Source: Meandrina meandrites (Eukaryota; Cnidaria; Anthozoa; Scleractinia; Meandrinidae). From it: a DNA stretch of 64,000 nucleotides. The DNA is taken from positions 23,057,289-23,121,288 of the forward strand of contig OY855906.1 of assembly GCA_963693305.1 (NCBI GenBank), in the 5' to 3' direction. The translations under genes and the position numbers were made by a program. The notes under the pieces are model-generated. The model was given only the letters and a program-made list of their open reading frames with translations, made no database searches and was not told the DNA's origin. Shown here piece by piece: positions 1 through 12,730 of this stretch; positions within the stretch are counted from its first letter, which is position 1; the number at the start of each line of letters is the position of its first letter.

Positions 1-597
1 TGATTTTTGGTGTTGATTTTTTCCATAGCTAGCCATAGCTAACAATAGTCTTCAGCTTGTTATTCAGCATTAACATAGACACCTTATAAGCTGACAACGG
101 CAAATAGAGAAAAACTACCACGGTTTACAGCGGTTTACAACACTCTCTGTCAAAGCTGACTACGGCAAATAGAGAGAAACTACCACGGTTTACATGGAAA
201 TGACGGTTTACATCGGTTTACAACACTTTCTGTAAAAGATTATCATAATCTATTTTGTTTAAAGATGTAAACCGTGTAAACCTTGTAAACCGTGTTGTAA
301 ACCATGTAGATCGTCGGATCTCAGGTTTCCAACACGCCAGGAGTTTGGTAGTAAAGAATGTTAACAACTAAGGGTCTTCTGATAAAATCTATAGATTTGG
401 CTGCAATAATGCATCGGTATTAAACTCTTAAATGCAAAGAAACAAGTTAGTTTTGAAGTATTCTGCAAAGGAACACTGACGAAAAGAGAAAAACTCTGGT
501 CGAATAGGTATTGAAAACGACGTAGTCATATAGCCTCTTGACGACTTTTAACATTTCGTGAAACGCTGCGCAAAGTGTGCAAGGACACAGGTGCTGT
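1..597. repeat. Long direct repeat, copy 1 (cut by window edge)
   Basis: This block recurs at 2824-3420 with a constant offset of 2823 bases and about three mismatches (near 378, 545 and 550). Similarity ends exactly at 597/3420. Positions 90-310 hold many CGGTTTACA units followed by their reverse complements (TGTAAACCG), so this part can fold back on itself. The left end lies outside the window. It may be a young segmental duplication or the terminal repeat of a non-autonomous retroelement. No primer binding site or coding sequence was seen in the 2.2 kb between copies, so the LTR reading is weak. Confidence 0.85.
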
Positions 598-2060
598 GCT
601 TGTATATATGGCTGAAAAATGTGTATCGGATTGCATGGTCTGGACTCTCCGAATTGTGCTTTCCTGGTTTCTTTGCCACCGATATCAAACTTCCAGCGCT
701 GTATTGAGATCGTTGATCCCACCGATAAACGCTTATGAGTGTAACCTGTTTTCGGCTAAGCATCACCACAAGCACATCAGAATATACTGAACGCTCTGTT
801 CATTGCATTATCCAGTATCCTACTTATATTGGTGAATGTGCACCCTTTCTCGAACAATTTTAGGCCCAATATTATTATGTCAAAACCAAAAGTGCTAGAA
901 ACCCACTTTTCTATTGCGCCATTTTAAAACGCGCAACTAAGAAAAATGAAAAACTGCGTTCTGAAAAGGTCGCACTGAAAAGATAAACTACTGCAAATTT
1001 CGTGACAAATCATAGCAAAAGCTGTAAAGGGTTAAAACACACTCTGAGACAAGCAGTTTTAAGATTCTGAAAACACTCACCCGAAAGTTGAATTATTCTT
1101 TAAAAACATGCCCTCGCTCCAAGAATAAGCAAACGCCTTTTTATTCTAAACCCCCCTCCCCATTTCAAAGTTGTTGCTTAACGGTTTGAATAGAATCCTG
1201 AAATTCGGACAACATTGATCAAGGAGAGAAGGGGCGACAGAAAATGACTGAATATGAAAATGTCTTGAATGAAATTCTCTATCGCAAGATCGATGTCTAA
1301 AGCCTCTTTGAAATTGGTTGTAGAAATGAACTGTTTAACTGAACAGGCGTCATGCTACAGCATCAAAGTACACTTCGAATGCACAGTAAATAGGCTAATT
1401 TCAGATTGCTTCAATAATTAATTTCAATCTCAAAATTAATCTTAAAATCACATTCTTGACATTTCAATTATTGGATAAATAAGCACAAGTACACGGCCCA
1501 GCCTTTGCAGTATTGATATCGTTTTTTAAACCTCCCGACCATTAAAATTCTCGTAAAAATTCTGCTACCAGACTATTTACTTAGTTACTAAACCTGCTCG
1601 TTGTTTGTTAGTTCGTAGTCCAAAAACATTTGGTCGCTTTAACAGATTTTTTTAAAATAACAATTTTCTACCGCGGCTCGCTACAACAAGTCCGTCCCGA
1701 GCAGAAACATATTCTATTTCTTTCGACCTTGTTCAAAATTGAGTCCAATAGGAAGCTTAGCTTTATGCATTCTACAAAATTTCCGAAGAAGATCATTAAG
1801 AGGAGCGAAGCGGATGTTTCTCCTCGTGCGTCTACTGAGCTAAAAGAAATAAAAAAGTGCATCATCACTTATTTTCCAGGTTAGCTGCAGGAATGTCAAT
1901 ATCAAGTCAAAATCGGTGATAGATCAATCAACATGTGTACGAGTGCTACACTATCACAATAGACTGGTGATTAACTGAGTGCGCACTCGATCTCACTCAA
2001 CGTCCGGCGGAAGTTAGTTATAACCAAGTTATTTAAGCCAATTTTCCTGTTATCTGCCCA
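598..2060. other. Non-coding stretch between direct repeats
   Basis: AT-rich sequence with no supported gene. The short open frames at 1630-1884 (plus) and 1668-1868 (minus) overlap on opposite strands and have no recognisable motif. No RNA gene or tandem repeat was seen. Confidence 0.5.
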
Positions 2061-2062
2061 AG

Positions 2063-2300
2063 GGATTTCGAGGTGGCTAAATGGTATCGCTGCGGCGCAG
2101 CTGATATAATTTAATCATCTCAGAGTCGCGGGTTCGAGTCTTCCAGTATAGGGGCTATTCTCAACGGCTTGGGGGCCGAATAACCTCTCCCCGCGTGTTC
2201 ACTCGAGCCTGCTGCTCGCAGCTGAAGGAATTATCCTCCATCGGGCTTGGGGTCCGGGTAATTCTTCCCCAGAAATACGCTTTTTTTTCTCTTCCTTTCT
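2063..2300 (+). mobile_element. tRNA-derived SINE-like element
   Basis: A polymerase III type promoter is readable: an A-box-like GGTGGCTAAATGGTATCG near 2071 and a B-box-like GGGTTCGAGTC near 2130. The segment between them is longer than in a standard tRNA, as in tRNA-Leu/Ser-like heads. It is followed by a GC-rich body with two related segments (CGGCTTGGGGGCCG near 2166 and CGGGCTTGGGGTCCG near 2240) and a T-rich end near 2280-2310. No clear target duplication was found. It could also be a diverged tRNA pseudogene. Confidence 0.5.
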
Positions 2301-2823
2301 TGTCGATTTTTTTTACTACACACCTTATTTAAAAGAATATATCTTATAAGAATTTCCTGGCTGAAATTTTCGAAATTTTAAGAATATTTTCAGAATAAAC
2401 CCGAGATTTTGAAAATGATACAATTTTGTGTGTTGAAAGTCAGTAAATACAATACAATTATATGTTTATTCCTTTCCCTAAACGGCAAAACTAGCCAGTG
2501 AAACGATTAAAACCTACACTAGCCAAATGTTCGATACTAATGACAGTTCGATGAACGGTACATGTAATACAGCTGTATGGTTTTCAGATGGTATACAGAT
2601 CTAGGCACCGAACAAGCTATAAGCTATAATCTAAGAATATTCACAAAAATATTTTCAGCCTAAAATCGGCAGGAAAATAAGACTATTGAGCCTGGGTCGG
2701 AAAAACAACATTCTAGCTTATAAAAGAAAAAAGTGTACTTTTAATGCTGCCTACAGCCTCTTTCTTCACGCACCGTCGTTATTCAAAATAATTTCCTTTA
2801 GTTTTCGGCTTACTCTACACGAT

Positions 2824-3420
2824 TGATTTTTGGTGTTGATTTTTTCCATAGCTAGCCATAGCTAACAATAGTCTTCAGCTTGTTATTCAGCATTAACATA
2901 GACACCTTATAAGCTGACAACGGCAAATAGAGAAAAACTACCACGGTTTACAGCGGTTTACAACACTCTCTGTCAAAGCTGACTACGGCAAATAGAGAGA
3001 AACTACCACGGTTTACATGGAAATGACGGTTTACATCGGTTTACAACACTTTCTGTAAAAGATTATCATAATCTATTTTGTTTAAAGATGTAAACCGTGT
3101 AAACCTTGTAAACCGTGTTGTAAACCATGTAGATCGTCGGATCTCAGGTTTCCAACACGCCAGGAGTTTGGTAGTAAAGAATGTTAACAACTAAGGGCCT
3201 TCTGATAAAATCTATAGATTTGGCTGCAATAATGCATCGGTATTAAACTCTTAAATGCAAAGAAACAAGTTAGTTTTGAAGTATTCTGCAAAGGAACACT
3301 GACGAAAAGAGAAAAACTCTGGTCGAATAGGTATTGAAAACGACGTAGTCATATAGCCTCTTGACGATTTTTGACATTTCGTGAAACGCTGCGCAAAGTG
3401 TGCAAGGACACAGGTGCTGT
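2824..3420. repeat. Long direct repeat, copy 2
   Basis: Second copy of the 597-bp block at the window start. It carries the same CGGTTTACA/TGTAAACCG foldback segment. Beyond 3420 the two copies diverge abruptly, which defines the right boundary of the duplicated unit. Confidence 0.85.
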
Positions 3421-6400
3421 ATTACAGTCTAACGGCGTAACAAATATTATTACAGTTTTCAAGTCATATAAGCATGTTTCCCGAACATTTTTAGAAAGCA
3501 ATTGAGCGTTCTGTTTAATGCAAATGAATTTTTTGCTGAGTTGTCCACGTGGACATGAAAGTAAAAAACAATACATGTGAATAATGAGGACACTCACTTG
3601 TAAACACAAAATCTGCGAGAGAAAAGTAGTACATTGGAGCCCCGATTTTTTTGTCTTAAATGTTTTCAATGACCTTGAAACTTGCAGGCTATATAAACTG
3701 ATGACAAACCTCGAGATTGACAAGTTTCTAAAAAAATTCATCGAGCGGTTTCCAAATAATTATCACATTTGTAGGTGTAGACCAAATTATTTACAAAAGT
3801 GGCAACAAGAGCACCTGAATGCACGTTCATCAAATCCGTTTTTTTCGCAATCGGTCGTGGCGATCCCCATAATTTTGTATACACAATTTTAAATGGCATC
3901 AAACTACTATGAGATAAAACTGCATTCCCAAAGCGCGTCGTGTTCTTCAGATATTACCGTATTATCTCAATAGTATGTTTTTTACTGTATTTATGACCCT
4001 CGAAACTTCATCCCCAAAAATTTCGATAACGCTCTCACAGAATTTGTTCAAACTTTGCCAACATTGAGGCAGGTATAGGAGGTACATGCTCCCTTGAGCG
4101 ATTTCCGAAAAAATCTCCTGGTGCCGAGCAATACGAACGAAATTGATAAACGTGATGACGTCATTGCGTTGCTATGACAACTCCGATGTCAAAATAACAC
4201 TGGTCATAAAAAATTTTCATCTTTACCTAATTCAGCTGTGATGATCGTTTTTGGATGGCATTGTTAATGACAGTCTGGTTAGTTCTCAAACTTGAGCGGT
4301 GTTGCCCCTAAAATTTTGGAGGACAATAAACCCAGGCGATCCCTGCTATCCTAGGACAGTCTATTTATGTCCCTACAACATCAAATCGCCTGAAATCTTG
4401 CTCACAAAGTTTTGGCGCACGCAAGTTGAATCAAGACAAGCCGCCATTATAACTACACGAATCAAACCCAGAAGACAAATCTCACTCCTCGTGAATGCGA
4501 CCATATTTAATAAATCAAAGATCTCTTCGAGATACGCCTATTTTGCATAGAGTATGCGTTGGGGAAATGTTACTACTGAAAGCGATTGCGATGCATTAAC
4601 CTATTGACTCCCAGTCTAGAAGGCTTTTATTAGCGCGCACCCACCCCCTCAAACATTCCTGGCTCTTTAACGGCATTTAACATAAACGTGCGAGTGGAAA
4701 AAATATACCATATGCGTACTAAATTCAGACAAATAATTCCTTTCTGAAGTAAACTTTTATTACAACTAGACACGCTGAAAGACCAATTCATGATTTGAAA
4801 TGTTAATTATCAACCTTGATAAATTGATCCCAAACCAAACTTGAAGACGGTGAAAATAATTTCTTCACCTCCGCGCGTCATTTTAACAACTCGCAAAAAC
4901 ACGAACTCTCTCGACAAAATACAACGCTAGTTCGAAACACTCTGGTGAAAGGTAGGCTTTCATTCTGTACAACTGTCACTGACATTTATTTAACCACCAG
5001 CGGTATTATCTTGGTACAGAAAAGCGGTAATTGGGGATAATAATTTGCGAATCATGGTGCCGTGAGACGGCGGACAACTGCTGAATTCCTTCCACAAAAT
5101 AACCATTCACATTGCTTTTTATGCTATCCATCACTATAACTAATAACAAAAAAAATACTTGTTTGCATTTTCCGAAGTACTGTAGTAAATCTTTGCATGT
5201 AAAAGGTCGTAAACTGAACACAATTATTAAATAAACAACAACGCGATGGTAAGTCGGCCGCACGCTGCATATCAGATGTCACCATGTGCTTTTCAAATCA
5301 ATACGCTTCAGAAGCCTAAAATTCCAAACGTTAACTGGGCAAATGAAAGAAACTTGAAGGAAGTTTTGTTTTAGATTAATTCTCATTTCAAGATGTAGCT
5401 ACTAATGTATCAAAGCTTCAAAATTCTGCATATTTTTGAAGCCGTGAGATCCTTCATTATTCACGCTAAAGCGTAAGTTTAATTTTAGCCCGACGGCTTT
5501 TTGCAGTTAATTTTTCACTAAGTGGCTTTACCGATCCTTCTAAAAATTCCAGTCAAGTTCCATTTAAGTTCGAAGCAATATTTTACATTACCATTTTCCT
5601 GTCTGAAGTCTTGAGAAGCTGCATTAAGTCGTGACCAAGTCCGTGAATTGTGGTCAAAACAAAAGATTGCGTGACGAGCTAAAAATACTTCTTTCAATGA
5701 AGACGACAAACAATAGACTTGTAACAATAGAAAATATCATTGGCCAATATCCTCTGACAATGAAGATTCGCAGCAGCTTTTAAGCATGCAGAACTAAGCG
5801 ACTCAATCGATGAACAGCACAGATTTTTGAAAAATACCTACCTGTAGTTTCCAAAAGGCTAGACAGGTTAAATGACGAGCGACGCGTGAAAATAACTTCG
5901 GGATGGAGAAATTCTGACGCATTCCTATCCAGTGACGTTTTTATCGCCCACAGCGAAAAGTATTCCCTTGACAAATTAAAACAGTCCCTTGAGAGTATAC
6001 AAAAATGTGGGTCAGAGAGTGCCAACCCAATGATCCCAATTCTTACCATTTTCCTTGTTCCAAGCAAAATAGTCGAAAAAAATAGCGCCAGTAGCAAATA
6101 TAGTCCATCCGGAATTACTAGGTGCACTTTTTTATCATCATCATTTGTCCTCGTCACGACGTATAAGATCTCAGAGATTGAGAAAAATCAAATGATATTA
6201 AATAGTATTATTGGACAATATAAAATAACATATATTTTCCTGGATAAACTTGAATATTAATCTTTCTTACCAGTTGAGCTTGAAAATATTAGGACCTGAG
6301 CATTTTAACTGTCATGGTTCAAACTAGCCTGTGGTATCATTTGCATTGATTTCTCTGGTGCTCAGTGCTGTCTATAACATTTGTAATTTAATACTTTTAC

Positions 6401-6900
6401 AATGTCCCGCACAGCCCTTTTTTGCGTCTGCTTATCAGGAGTTACTGGAAAACCCTTGATGCCATTGGTAAGGTTGTCAACATCGGCCTCTATAAGACTG
6501 ATTGAGATCACAAGCATCCCCGCTCCCCAGGAGATGGCAGTTTGGATAAATCAAACACTGACCCCAGAACAAAACTCTCAAAGTGTGTTTTTGCGAAAAC
6601 ATAACCTTTCTAGCTTCGCCAACACTCTCACCAGCAATTGCTCTATCATACATAATGACAAAAATTGCTTCAGCGCCAGTTTAGCGGGTTTTTTTACGTC
6701 CGTTTCAGTTAATCGAGCTCTTACTCAATGATTTCCTATGTGCTGCTGTTACTCGTTGCAGGCACAGGGCAGGAATTCCCTGAAGCGTTGAACCAGATGT
6801 GAGACTACCAAGGAAATAGGGAGAGTGTTTTTGAAAGTAGAATCTAACAAGACTGTGAGAACTAATGGCAAAAAAAGTCGACATGGACGTCGTTTCATTC
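3421..6900. other. Unassigned 3.5-kb stretch
   Basis: No gene could be supported. Open frames here (for example 3584-3892 plus, 5886-6260 plus, 5780-6157 minus, 6402-6731 plus) are 100-125 codons, overlap on opposite strands, and show no recognisable domain or splice-supported extension. The minus frame at 5780-6157 includes one hydrophobic stretch, which alone is not evidence of a gene. Confidence 0.4.
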
Positions 6901-6904
6901 TTAT

Positions 6905-7600
6905 GAAGAAACGTTGAATACCCACCCCATCCCCCTATATAAAATAGGTGTCCCTCTGCAATTCCGGAAGGGCCCAGGCCAAAATTGTCAAGATATTTGA
7001 TTACTATAATCGAGCCAATTTGGTTCTTTTATGCTAACATGCACGTTTATTTTATCATTTTCAGAATGTTCTCCTCCTCTTCTGGTGATCAAAGGGGCTA
7101 GGCTAAACGTAACCCAATGCCAATTGTACAATCATTATTATAGATGAGCCAGTAGATAAAATTAATCAAATACAATAACTTTTCAAAAATGGTGCTTTTA
7201 ACAAAAATGGCCCATATAATTGAATCACAAAGCTTAAAAGGAGACCCCCTGGTTCCTAGAGGATCCTGCTGAAATAATTCCAGATGGGGCCATAGATTAA
7301 ATTAATCAGCTCATCGAATACTATAACTGCCAAATTTGGTGCTTACACCCAAATGCAGCAAATTTTGCAATAAACTTCAAATGCTACCTATTATCTCTGC
7401 ATGGGTCCAAAAAGGTGTCCCCCTGAAAGGATTGTGGATGAACTAAAATTGATCAGCTTATCCAATACTACCACTGTGTTAAATTTGGTGCTTCTAAACT
7501 CAAAGGATGCACTAAATTTTGCAATAACGCTTAAATGATACCCACCCCCTCCCCTTGAGTCTAAAAGATGTCTCCCCTAAAAGAATTCTGGATGGGCCTA
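6905..7600. repeat. Degenerate tandem satellite, period about 160 bp
   Basis: At least three diverged units recur in the same orientation. Landmarks are a run such as ATACCCACCCC...CCCC (6920, 7540), GGTGTCCC(C)CTG (6949, 7411), AAATTRATCAGCT (near 7300 and 7448), AAATTTGGTGCTT (near 7333 and 7479) and AAATTTTGCAATAA (near 7360 and 7513). The last two units are the most alike. It is non-coding. Confidence 0.6.
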
Positions 7601-8103
7601 TATCAGAAATTGAAAAATGCCAATGATGCCGACTGTGCAGATGATTGCATCTCACCAAGTCAGGTTTTGTCTAAATCAAGGCAAACCTGGCTATCAGAGC
7701 ATCCCTCTATCGTAACACGCCAAATAGTGCCAAATAGTGCTCCAGCCGATCTGATCACCGTTCATCGAGCTCTTATGGTATGCAGAGTGGAGACAATTGC
7801 TTGTTATATGTACATTTTTAATGTTTACGAATCACTGTTATTTTAACGCAAATTGGTTAATTAGCCTTGTATATGATCTAAAAGGAACCGTTTCAATATC
7901 ATCAAATTGCAACAATTCAGATATATACGTGGATCGCACAGCTCAAAGTATTCGCACGCTCTGATTGGCTAGAGATGCGAGGGTATTCAGCGCGGTATTG
8001 CGACTTGAAAGCGAAGCTGCGCTAAAATTCGCAACATTCGCCACAATTTCATTTTTTAAAGATTACGCGATTCAAAAAATCCATTACCTGACTCGTGAAT
8101 TCC

Positions 8104-8190
8104 ACGTTAAATTTCACTTGAAAAACCGATATCGCACTCATCGCCTCGCGATTCGTGTGATATCGGTTTTTCGCGCGAAATTTAACATGT
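8104..8190. repeat. Short foldback (inverted repeat)
   Basis: The left arm GTTAAATTTCACTTG...AAACCGATATCGCAC is matched in reverse by GTGTGATATCGGTTT...GCGAAATTTAAC, with a loop of about 20 bases. It is probably a MITE remnant; no open frame. Confidence 0.65.
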
Positions 8191-8515
8191 AATATCATTT
8201 TAGCGTTAATTTATAATTTCACATGTAAAATTACAAAATTGCCATGGCAACACTTCCCATGTTTCAGTGCCAAGGTGACTACAGGATTTTAAAAGATGAT
8301 CTTAAAGCTTAAACTTTGCACATTTTCGCTTGAATTTCACCTTGGCCAGTTTGTTTGGTCGTCCTATAAACTTTTAGCGATAACATGAATGGCATTGAGC
8401 GGATTTTTGAGCGTTTTACTCGGGCTTCGTTTCCAGCCGGTTCGTTCATGACGATACAATAAACAAGTTAAAAAACTAAGATTATAAGCGTAATTTGTCG
8501 CCCATGATATTAAAA

Positions 8516-8677
8516 GGTAATCAAATGGTATACTCGTGAAATTAGGAAATAATTTCACTTGGCGTTTTGTCAAAATTCTAATAATTTCCCTCGCCTGAAG
8601 GCTCGGGAAATTATTAGGATTTTGACAAAACGCGCGTGAAATTATTTCCTAATTTCACTCGTCACCATTTGATTACC
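8516..8677. mobile_element. Foldback MITE-like element
   Basis: A near-complete hairpin. The left arm starts GGTAATCAAATGG and the right arm ends CCATTTGATTACC. Both contain AATTAGGAAATAATTTCAC and GTTTTGTCAAAATTCTAATA or their complements. The loop lies near 8588-8600. No coding capacity. Host sequence continues on both sides without an obvious target duplication. Confidence 0.7.
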
Positions 8678-9093
8678 CATACGAATTCCCTTGTCAAGGA
8701 ATGGATTTTCCTATAATAGAACATGGTGAAACAATCAAATTTAACACAACTTTATGGCTCTCAGAAACAGATATGGCTTATTTATAATTCTTTTTTGACG
8801 CTCTAATGCAATTCAAGAAATCTTAGCTCTTCTGTTCATGTTTTATTAAAAACTTTATAATTCCCTCCAAAAGAGTTACAAGGCAAAACACATGGCTTTT
8901 GATTTTACGAGAATCGTTTAGGCATTTTTGCACCATGATCGTCGGTCACAAAATCAATTAAAGAGTTTTTCTATAAAATTGCTACAAATAATTTAACAGA
9001 ATGGTCATTGGGAAGATTGTGAAGGACAGAAAACAAAAGCATGACAGCATTTTGTTGATGTCGTTGTTTTTTGCCTTTTTAACCGAATTCATC

Positions 9094-10360
9094 CTCAACT
9101 ATTTGAGACATTTTCTCGACCTTTTCCCGACTTTTTTCTTGACTTTCTTTCCGTCTTCTTTCCGTTCGTGAAAAGAAAATCGTGAGAAAAGTAGGAGAAA
9201 ACTGGAGAGAAAATTCAAGAAAAAAGTCAGGTAAAATGAATGAAAAAGGCGAGAAAATAGTCGAGAATAATGTCGGAAAAATGGTCCGACTTTTTTGTTG
9301 AGTTTCTCTCGAATTTTTGTTAACGATTTTCTTACAGAAATAAAGGTAAAAGTAAGGGAAAACATCGTGGGAACAATCAGGGGAACAACACGAGAAAAAG
9401 GTCTGGAAAAGTGTTACGAAAAATGTTGAAAAATAGTCGATAAAAAAGACAGGAAAAAATTCGGGATACGAAGTTGAAAAAAGGTTGGTGAAAAGTTCGG
9501 AGAAAAGGCAATGACAAAGTCGGGAAACAGATTGTAAAGGTCAGGAAAAATGCCAAGAAAATGTCGACCAAAAATTGGAAGAAATGGCGGAAAAAAGTCG
9601 GTAAAAAGAACTCTTTTCTCGAATTTCTACGGACTTTTCCGCGTTTTCCCCGATTTTTCACGTTTTCCCGACTTAAACCCCACATTTTTAACCGACTATT
9701 TTCCAAATTTTCTCTCCTCTTTTCCGACTTGGAGAAATATCATGAAAAAGTACGAAATAAGTCGAAAACGGGCGAAGGAAAAAGCCTGAAAGAAGTCGGA
9801 AAAAAAGAGAAAACACGCGGGAAGAAACTCGGAAAATATGCGTCAAAAAGTTTGTTACAAGTTGAAGAAAAAAGTCGTAAACGAAGTCTGAAAATAGTGG
9901 TGAAAAAAACGGGAAAAACCCAAGGGTTTATTGGGGGGAAAAGGTTGAAAAAAGGCTGGAATAAGTTCGAGAAAAAGAAGTGAAGAAAACGGGAAAAATT
10001 CCAGTGAAAATTGGGGTGAAAAGTCGAGAAAAAAGTCCACAATAAAATGTGAAAAAATAGACAAAAAGTCGAAAAAGATCGAGATTAAAGTGGGCAAAAG
10101 TTAAAGAGAAAGGTCCAATAAATAAAAAAAACATGGGAGAAAGGTCGGGAAATAATCCAGAAAAAAGTCGAGAAGAATTGGACAAGAAAGTAGGGAAAAA
10201 GATATCAAGAAAAAGTCGGGTAAAAATTCGAGAAAAAAACCTGGGGAGAACGTCCGAAAAAAATCGACAAAAAAAGTAGGGATAAATAGTTCGACTGTTT
10301 TTTAGACATTTTTCCGACGTTTCTTCTACTTTTGTCTTGACTTTTTCCTTGACCAAATCA
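9094..10360. repeat. Purine-rich degenerate GAAAAAGTCG tract
   Basis: About 1.25 kb in which the plus strand is largely purine from 9170 to 10290, built from irregular copies of (A)nGTCG(G)AAAAAG. Short pyrimidine-rich inversions occur near 9100-9160, 9295-9330, 9615-9720 and 10290-10350. Several open frames cross it (for example 9561-9983 plus and 9928-10356 minus), but their Lys/Phe/Ser-biased products follow from the repeat and are not supported as genes. Confidence 0.75.
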
Positions 10361-11914
10361 ATCGATCTGTGACCCTATTTAACCTTTCTTCATAGCAAAT
10401 GTCTGCTTGTGTGTGTGCCCATTGGGGAAGGGGAATCTGCAAGGAAAGTAACAGAAATGTGTTGTTCTTGAAAATACCTAAACCCCCACCATGACAGGTT
10501 TTTGGTCAGCTTATCAATATCTGCCTGATCCACCTGTATCATATATGCAACACTGTTTTATATACCATGCCACAGAAAATACAGCGAATGAGATTACATG
10601 AAAGCCGTTGTATATTTGACTTTATTAAACCCAACCTTCCCATCGTATGCTGCGATTTTATTCCTGACAAAATTTAGTGAGCGTATTTTCTAATGCATGG
10701 TATAAAATAGTTATGCAACACTTTCACGTGCAATACCATGGAACATCCCACTTGTCACTTGCAGTTTCTTCGAATTAATACTCGACTAACGTTTGTGTGT
10801 ATACGGAGAAAATACAAGTGACTCTTGGGATATTTCATAGCATACCAGCCCAGTGTCATCATTAGACAAGTCCTTTGTAGATACATTTAATGAGAAATAA
10901 ATAACCACAGATTACATTTTGCCATGAAAGTGGTGATGGAAAGGGAGTACTGATGATGTTACATTACTTTAATGTTGTTCAGTATAGGACACACAAATAG
11001 TTATTGAAAAAAGTGGGTTCCCGGTCCCCCGTGACAAGTTTAAAGATCTCATCTCAGACATTGCCACGTATTAGCTGCTCTTATAGGCAGGGGTTTCATG
11101 AAGGCACCACCTTCACTCATTGTCGCCGGGCAAAGAGAAATGAAGTTACCTTGTCCATTGGCACAGAATGAAATAATCACACTAAAATAATTGCCGTGAT
11201 TCGCAAATTGCAATCTAGAATGAGGAGAGGTTGACTTAACTGATTGGAAATGTTCACCAGATTGTTCTTGAATAAAACAATAAAGGGACTGTGCACTGGG
11301 GTTATTTGTTGGCGTTAGATCTATTGTTCCATGCCATACTACGAGAAGAACAGGGCGCAAAAACAGGTACAATACAGGATACGATAGTTACGATAATAAG
11401 CCAATAAACATTTGATGCTCTGGTCGCAATCAAACTCTGCATATTCATCCTTGCGAATAAAACTAATGTAAGATTATGTTATTTGTTTGCTTTAGTTAAG
11501 ATGTAAGAAACAAAGGCGTACCCACAAATGTGTACTGTTTCAGCTTAGCATGTCGTTTTCAGCAAACACAGAGAACACATATGCAAACAAAATAAATCAA
11601 AGTAAATTATACCGCTCTGTTCAAAAAAGCAAACGTGACTTGAACGATTCGTGACAAGGCATGCTTTCTATAAATTGTTTGATCATCCTGAATCACTGCA
11701 ATGCCAAGTAAAACAAAACAATATCCTTGCAATGTAGAACGAGCGGATATATTTTGAAAGAAAAAGCCTGGTGTCAAAAAGTACATACTTTACTTCAGAA
11801 CTAATCTGTGAGCCAATTTGAAACAAGTGGCTGGAAAGTCAATTTCGCAGCACCTGTAACTGAACAAAGTTTCCTTTTAACCAGTTTAAAGCTTAGGGCC
11901 TAGTGTTTTATATT
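10361..11914. other. Unassigned stretch
   Basis: No supported gene. A weak inverted repeat pairs TATGCAACACTGTTTTATATACCATGC near 10545 with a similar complement near 10694-10720. The 107-codon minus-strand frame at 11049-11372 has no motif I recognise and no clear splice context. Confidence 0.4.
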
Positions 11915-12355
11915 CAACTTGTTTCCGACTGCGAAACTGGAGCTTAAAGGAGAAAATGAGATGTTTTTAACAGGGGTGGGTAAGGATAATTTTGGAGCAT
12001 CCAGATCAGTATAATATAACAAGGCCCATATCTCTCGCCACATTACACCAACCTTTATTAAACATGGAGGGATTAAACAATCGATCATATAAGATGCCGT
12101 TTAATTAATTAACTGTCACCAAAGAGATGGTTTCTAAGGCCTTTTTAATGGAACAACAACACTTCAAATCCAGAGATACAGAATGGAAGCTGAATGGTCG
12201 CATTTTCAATAAAAGCTCTATAGCGCAATGAAGGGTTATGATCCGAAGAATGTAAAAATTAAATTACTCTCTGGGTTAAGAATTTCGCAATTAGCAAATA
12301 TTTTCGTACATTTTGAGAACTTTAGAACCTTAGCAACCATTTGTTTACATGCAGA
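11915..12355 (+). repeat. Dispersed repeat, copy A (inverted copy at 26040-26465)
   Basis: This block matches the reverse complement of 26040-26465 along its whole length. Shared landmarks in order are TTCAACTTGTTTC, TGGAGCTTAA, ACATTACACCAACCTTTATTAAA, TTAAACAATCGATC/AATCGTAC, AAGGCCTWTTTAATG, ATAGCGCAATGAAG and CCATTTGTTTACATGCA. The copies are clearly diverged. No open frame or RT is present, so it may be a non-autonomous element or a shared untranslated region. Confidence 0.65.
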
Positions 12356-12647
12356 CCTTTGAAGAGCTGGGATGTAAAAGAGGTATGATCAGCTAAAATA
12401 CGCCAATATTTAAATATTTTAGAACAGCAAAATAAAAACATTTTTTGTAACCAATCGCACGTTTAAAATTTTTCATGGGTGACTGTAGAGTATAAGCGCT
12501 CATATTGTATATTATAAGCAGAGAAATAAGAGTTCCTTAGTTCCCAACGTCGTTTTTATATTATTCTGTATCTGTGGTTTCGTTTTCTGGCACACTTGCA
12601 CGTGCAAAAATTGGTACTAATAAAGTCCATACTATTATGCAGTCCGA

Positions 12648-12718
12648 CCTCTATTAAGCGGCCACCATCGGGACTTTGAAAAGTGGCCGCTTAATAGAGG
12701 TTGGCCGCTTAATAGAGG
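12648..12718. repeat. Small foldback of CCTCTATTAAGCGGCCAC
   Basis: CCTCTATTAAGCGGCCAC at 12648 is matched by GTGGCCGCTTAATAGAGG near 12683, and the second arm is immediately duplicated (GGCCGCTTAATAGAGG near 12703). This is the end signature of a non-autonomous DNA element. It lies directly upstream of the LINE relic. Confidence 0.6.
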
Positions 12719-12730
12719 TACAATATAAAT

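Noticed and set aside
1..3420. Complete LTR retrotransposon
   Set aside because: No primer binding site, polypurine tract, gag or pol between the repeats, and the left end is outside the window. Kept only as a direct repeat.
3584..6731. Several 100-125-codon open frames
   Set aside because: They overlap on opposite strands, lack domains and have no convincing splice-supported extension.
6905..7600. CRISPR-like array
   Set aside because: The units are long, diverged and lack unique spacers; the DNA is eukaryotic.
9099..10356. Lys-rich (plus) and Phe-rich (minus) frames of 80-142 codons
   Set aside because: They follow from the purine-rich repeat and occur in several frames on both strands.
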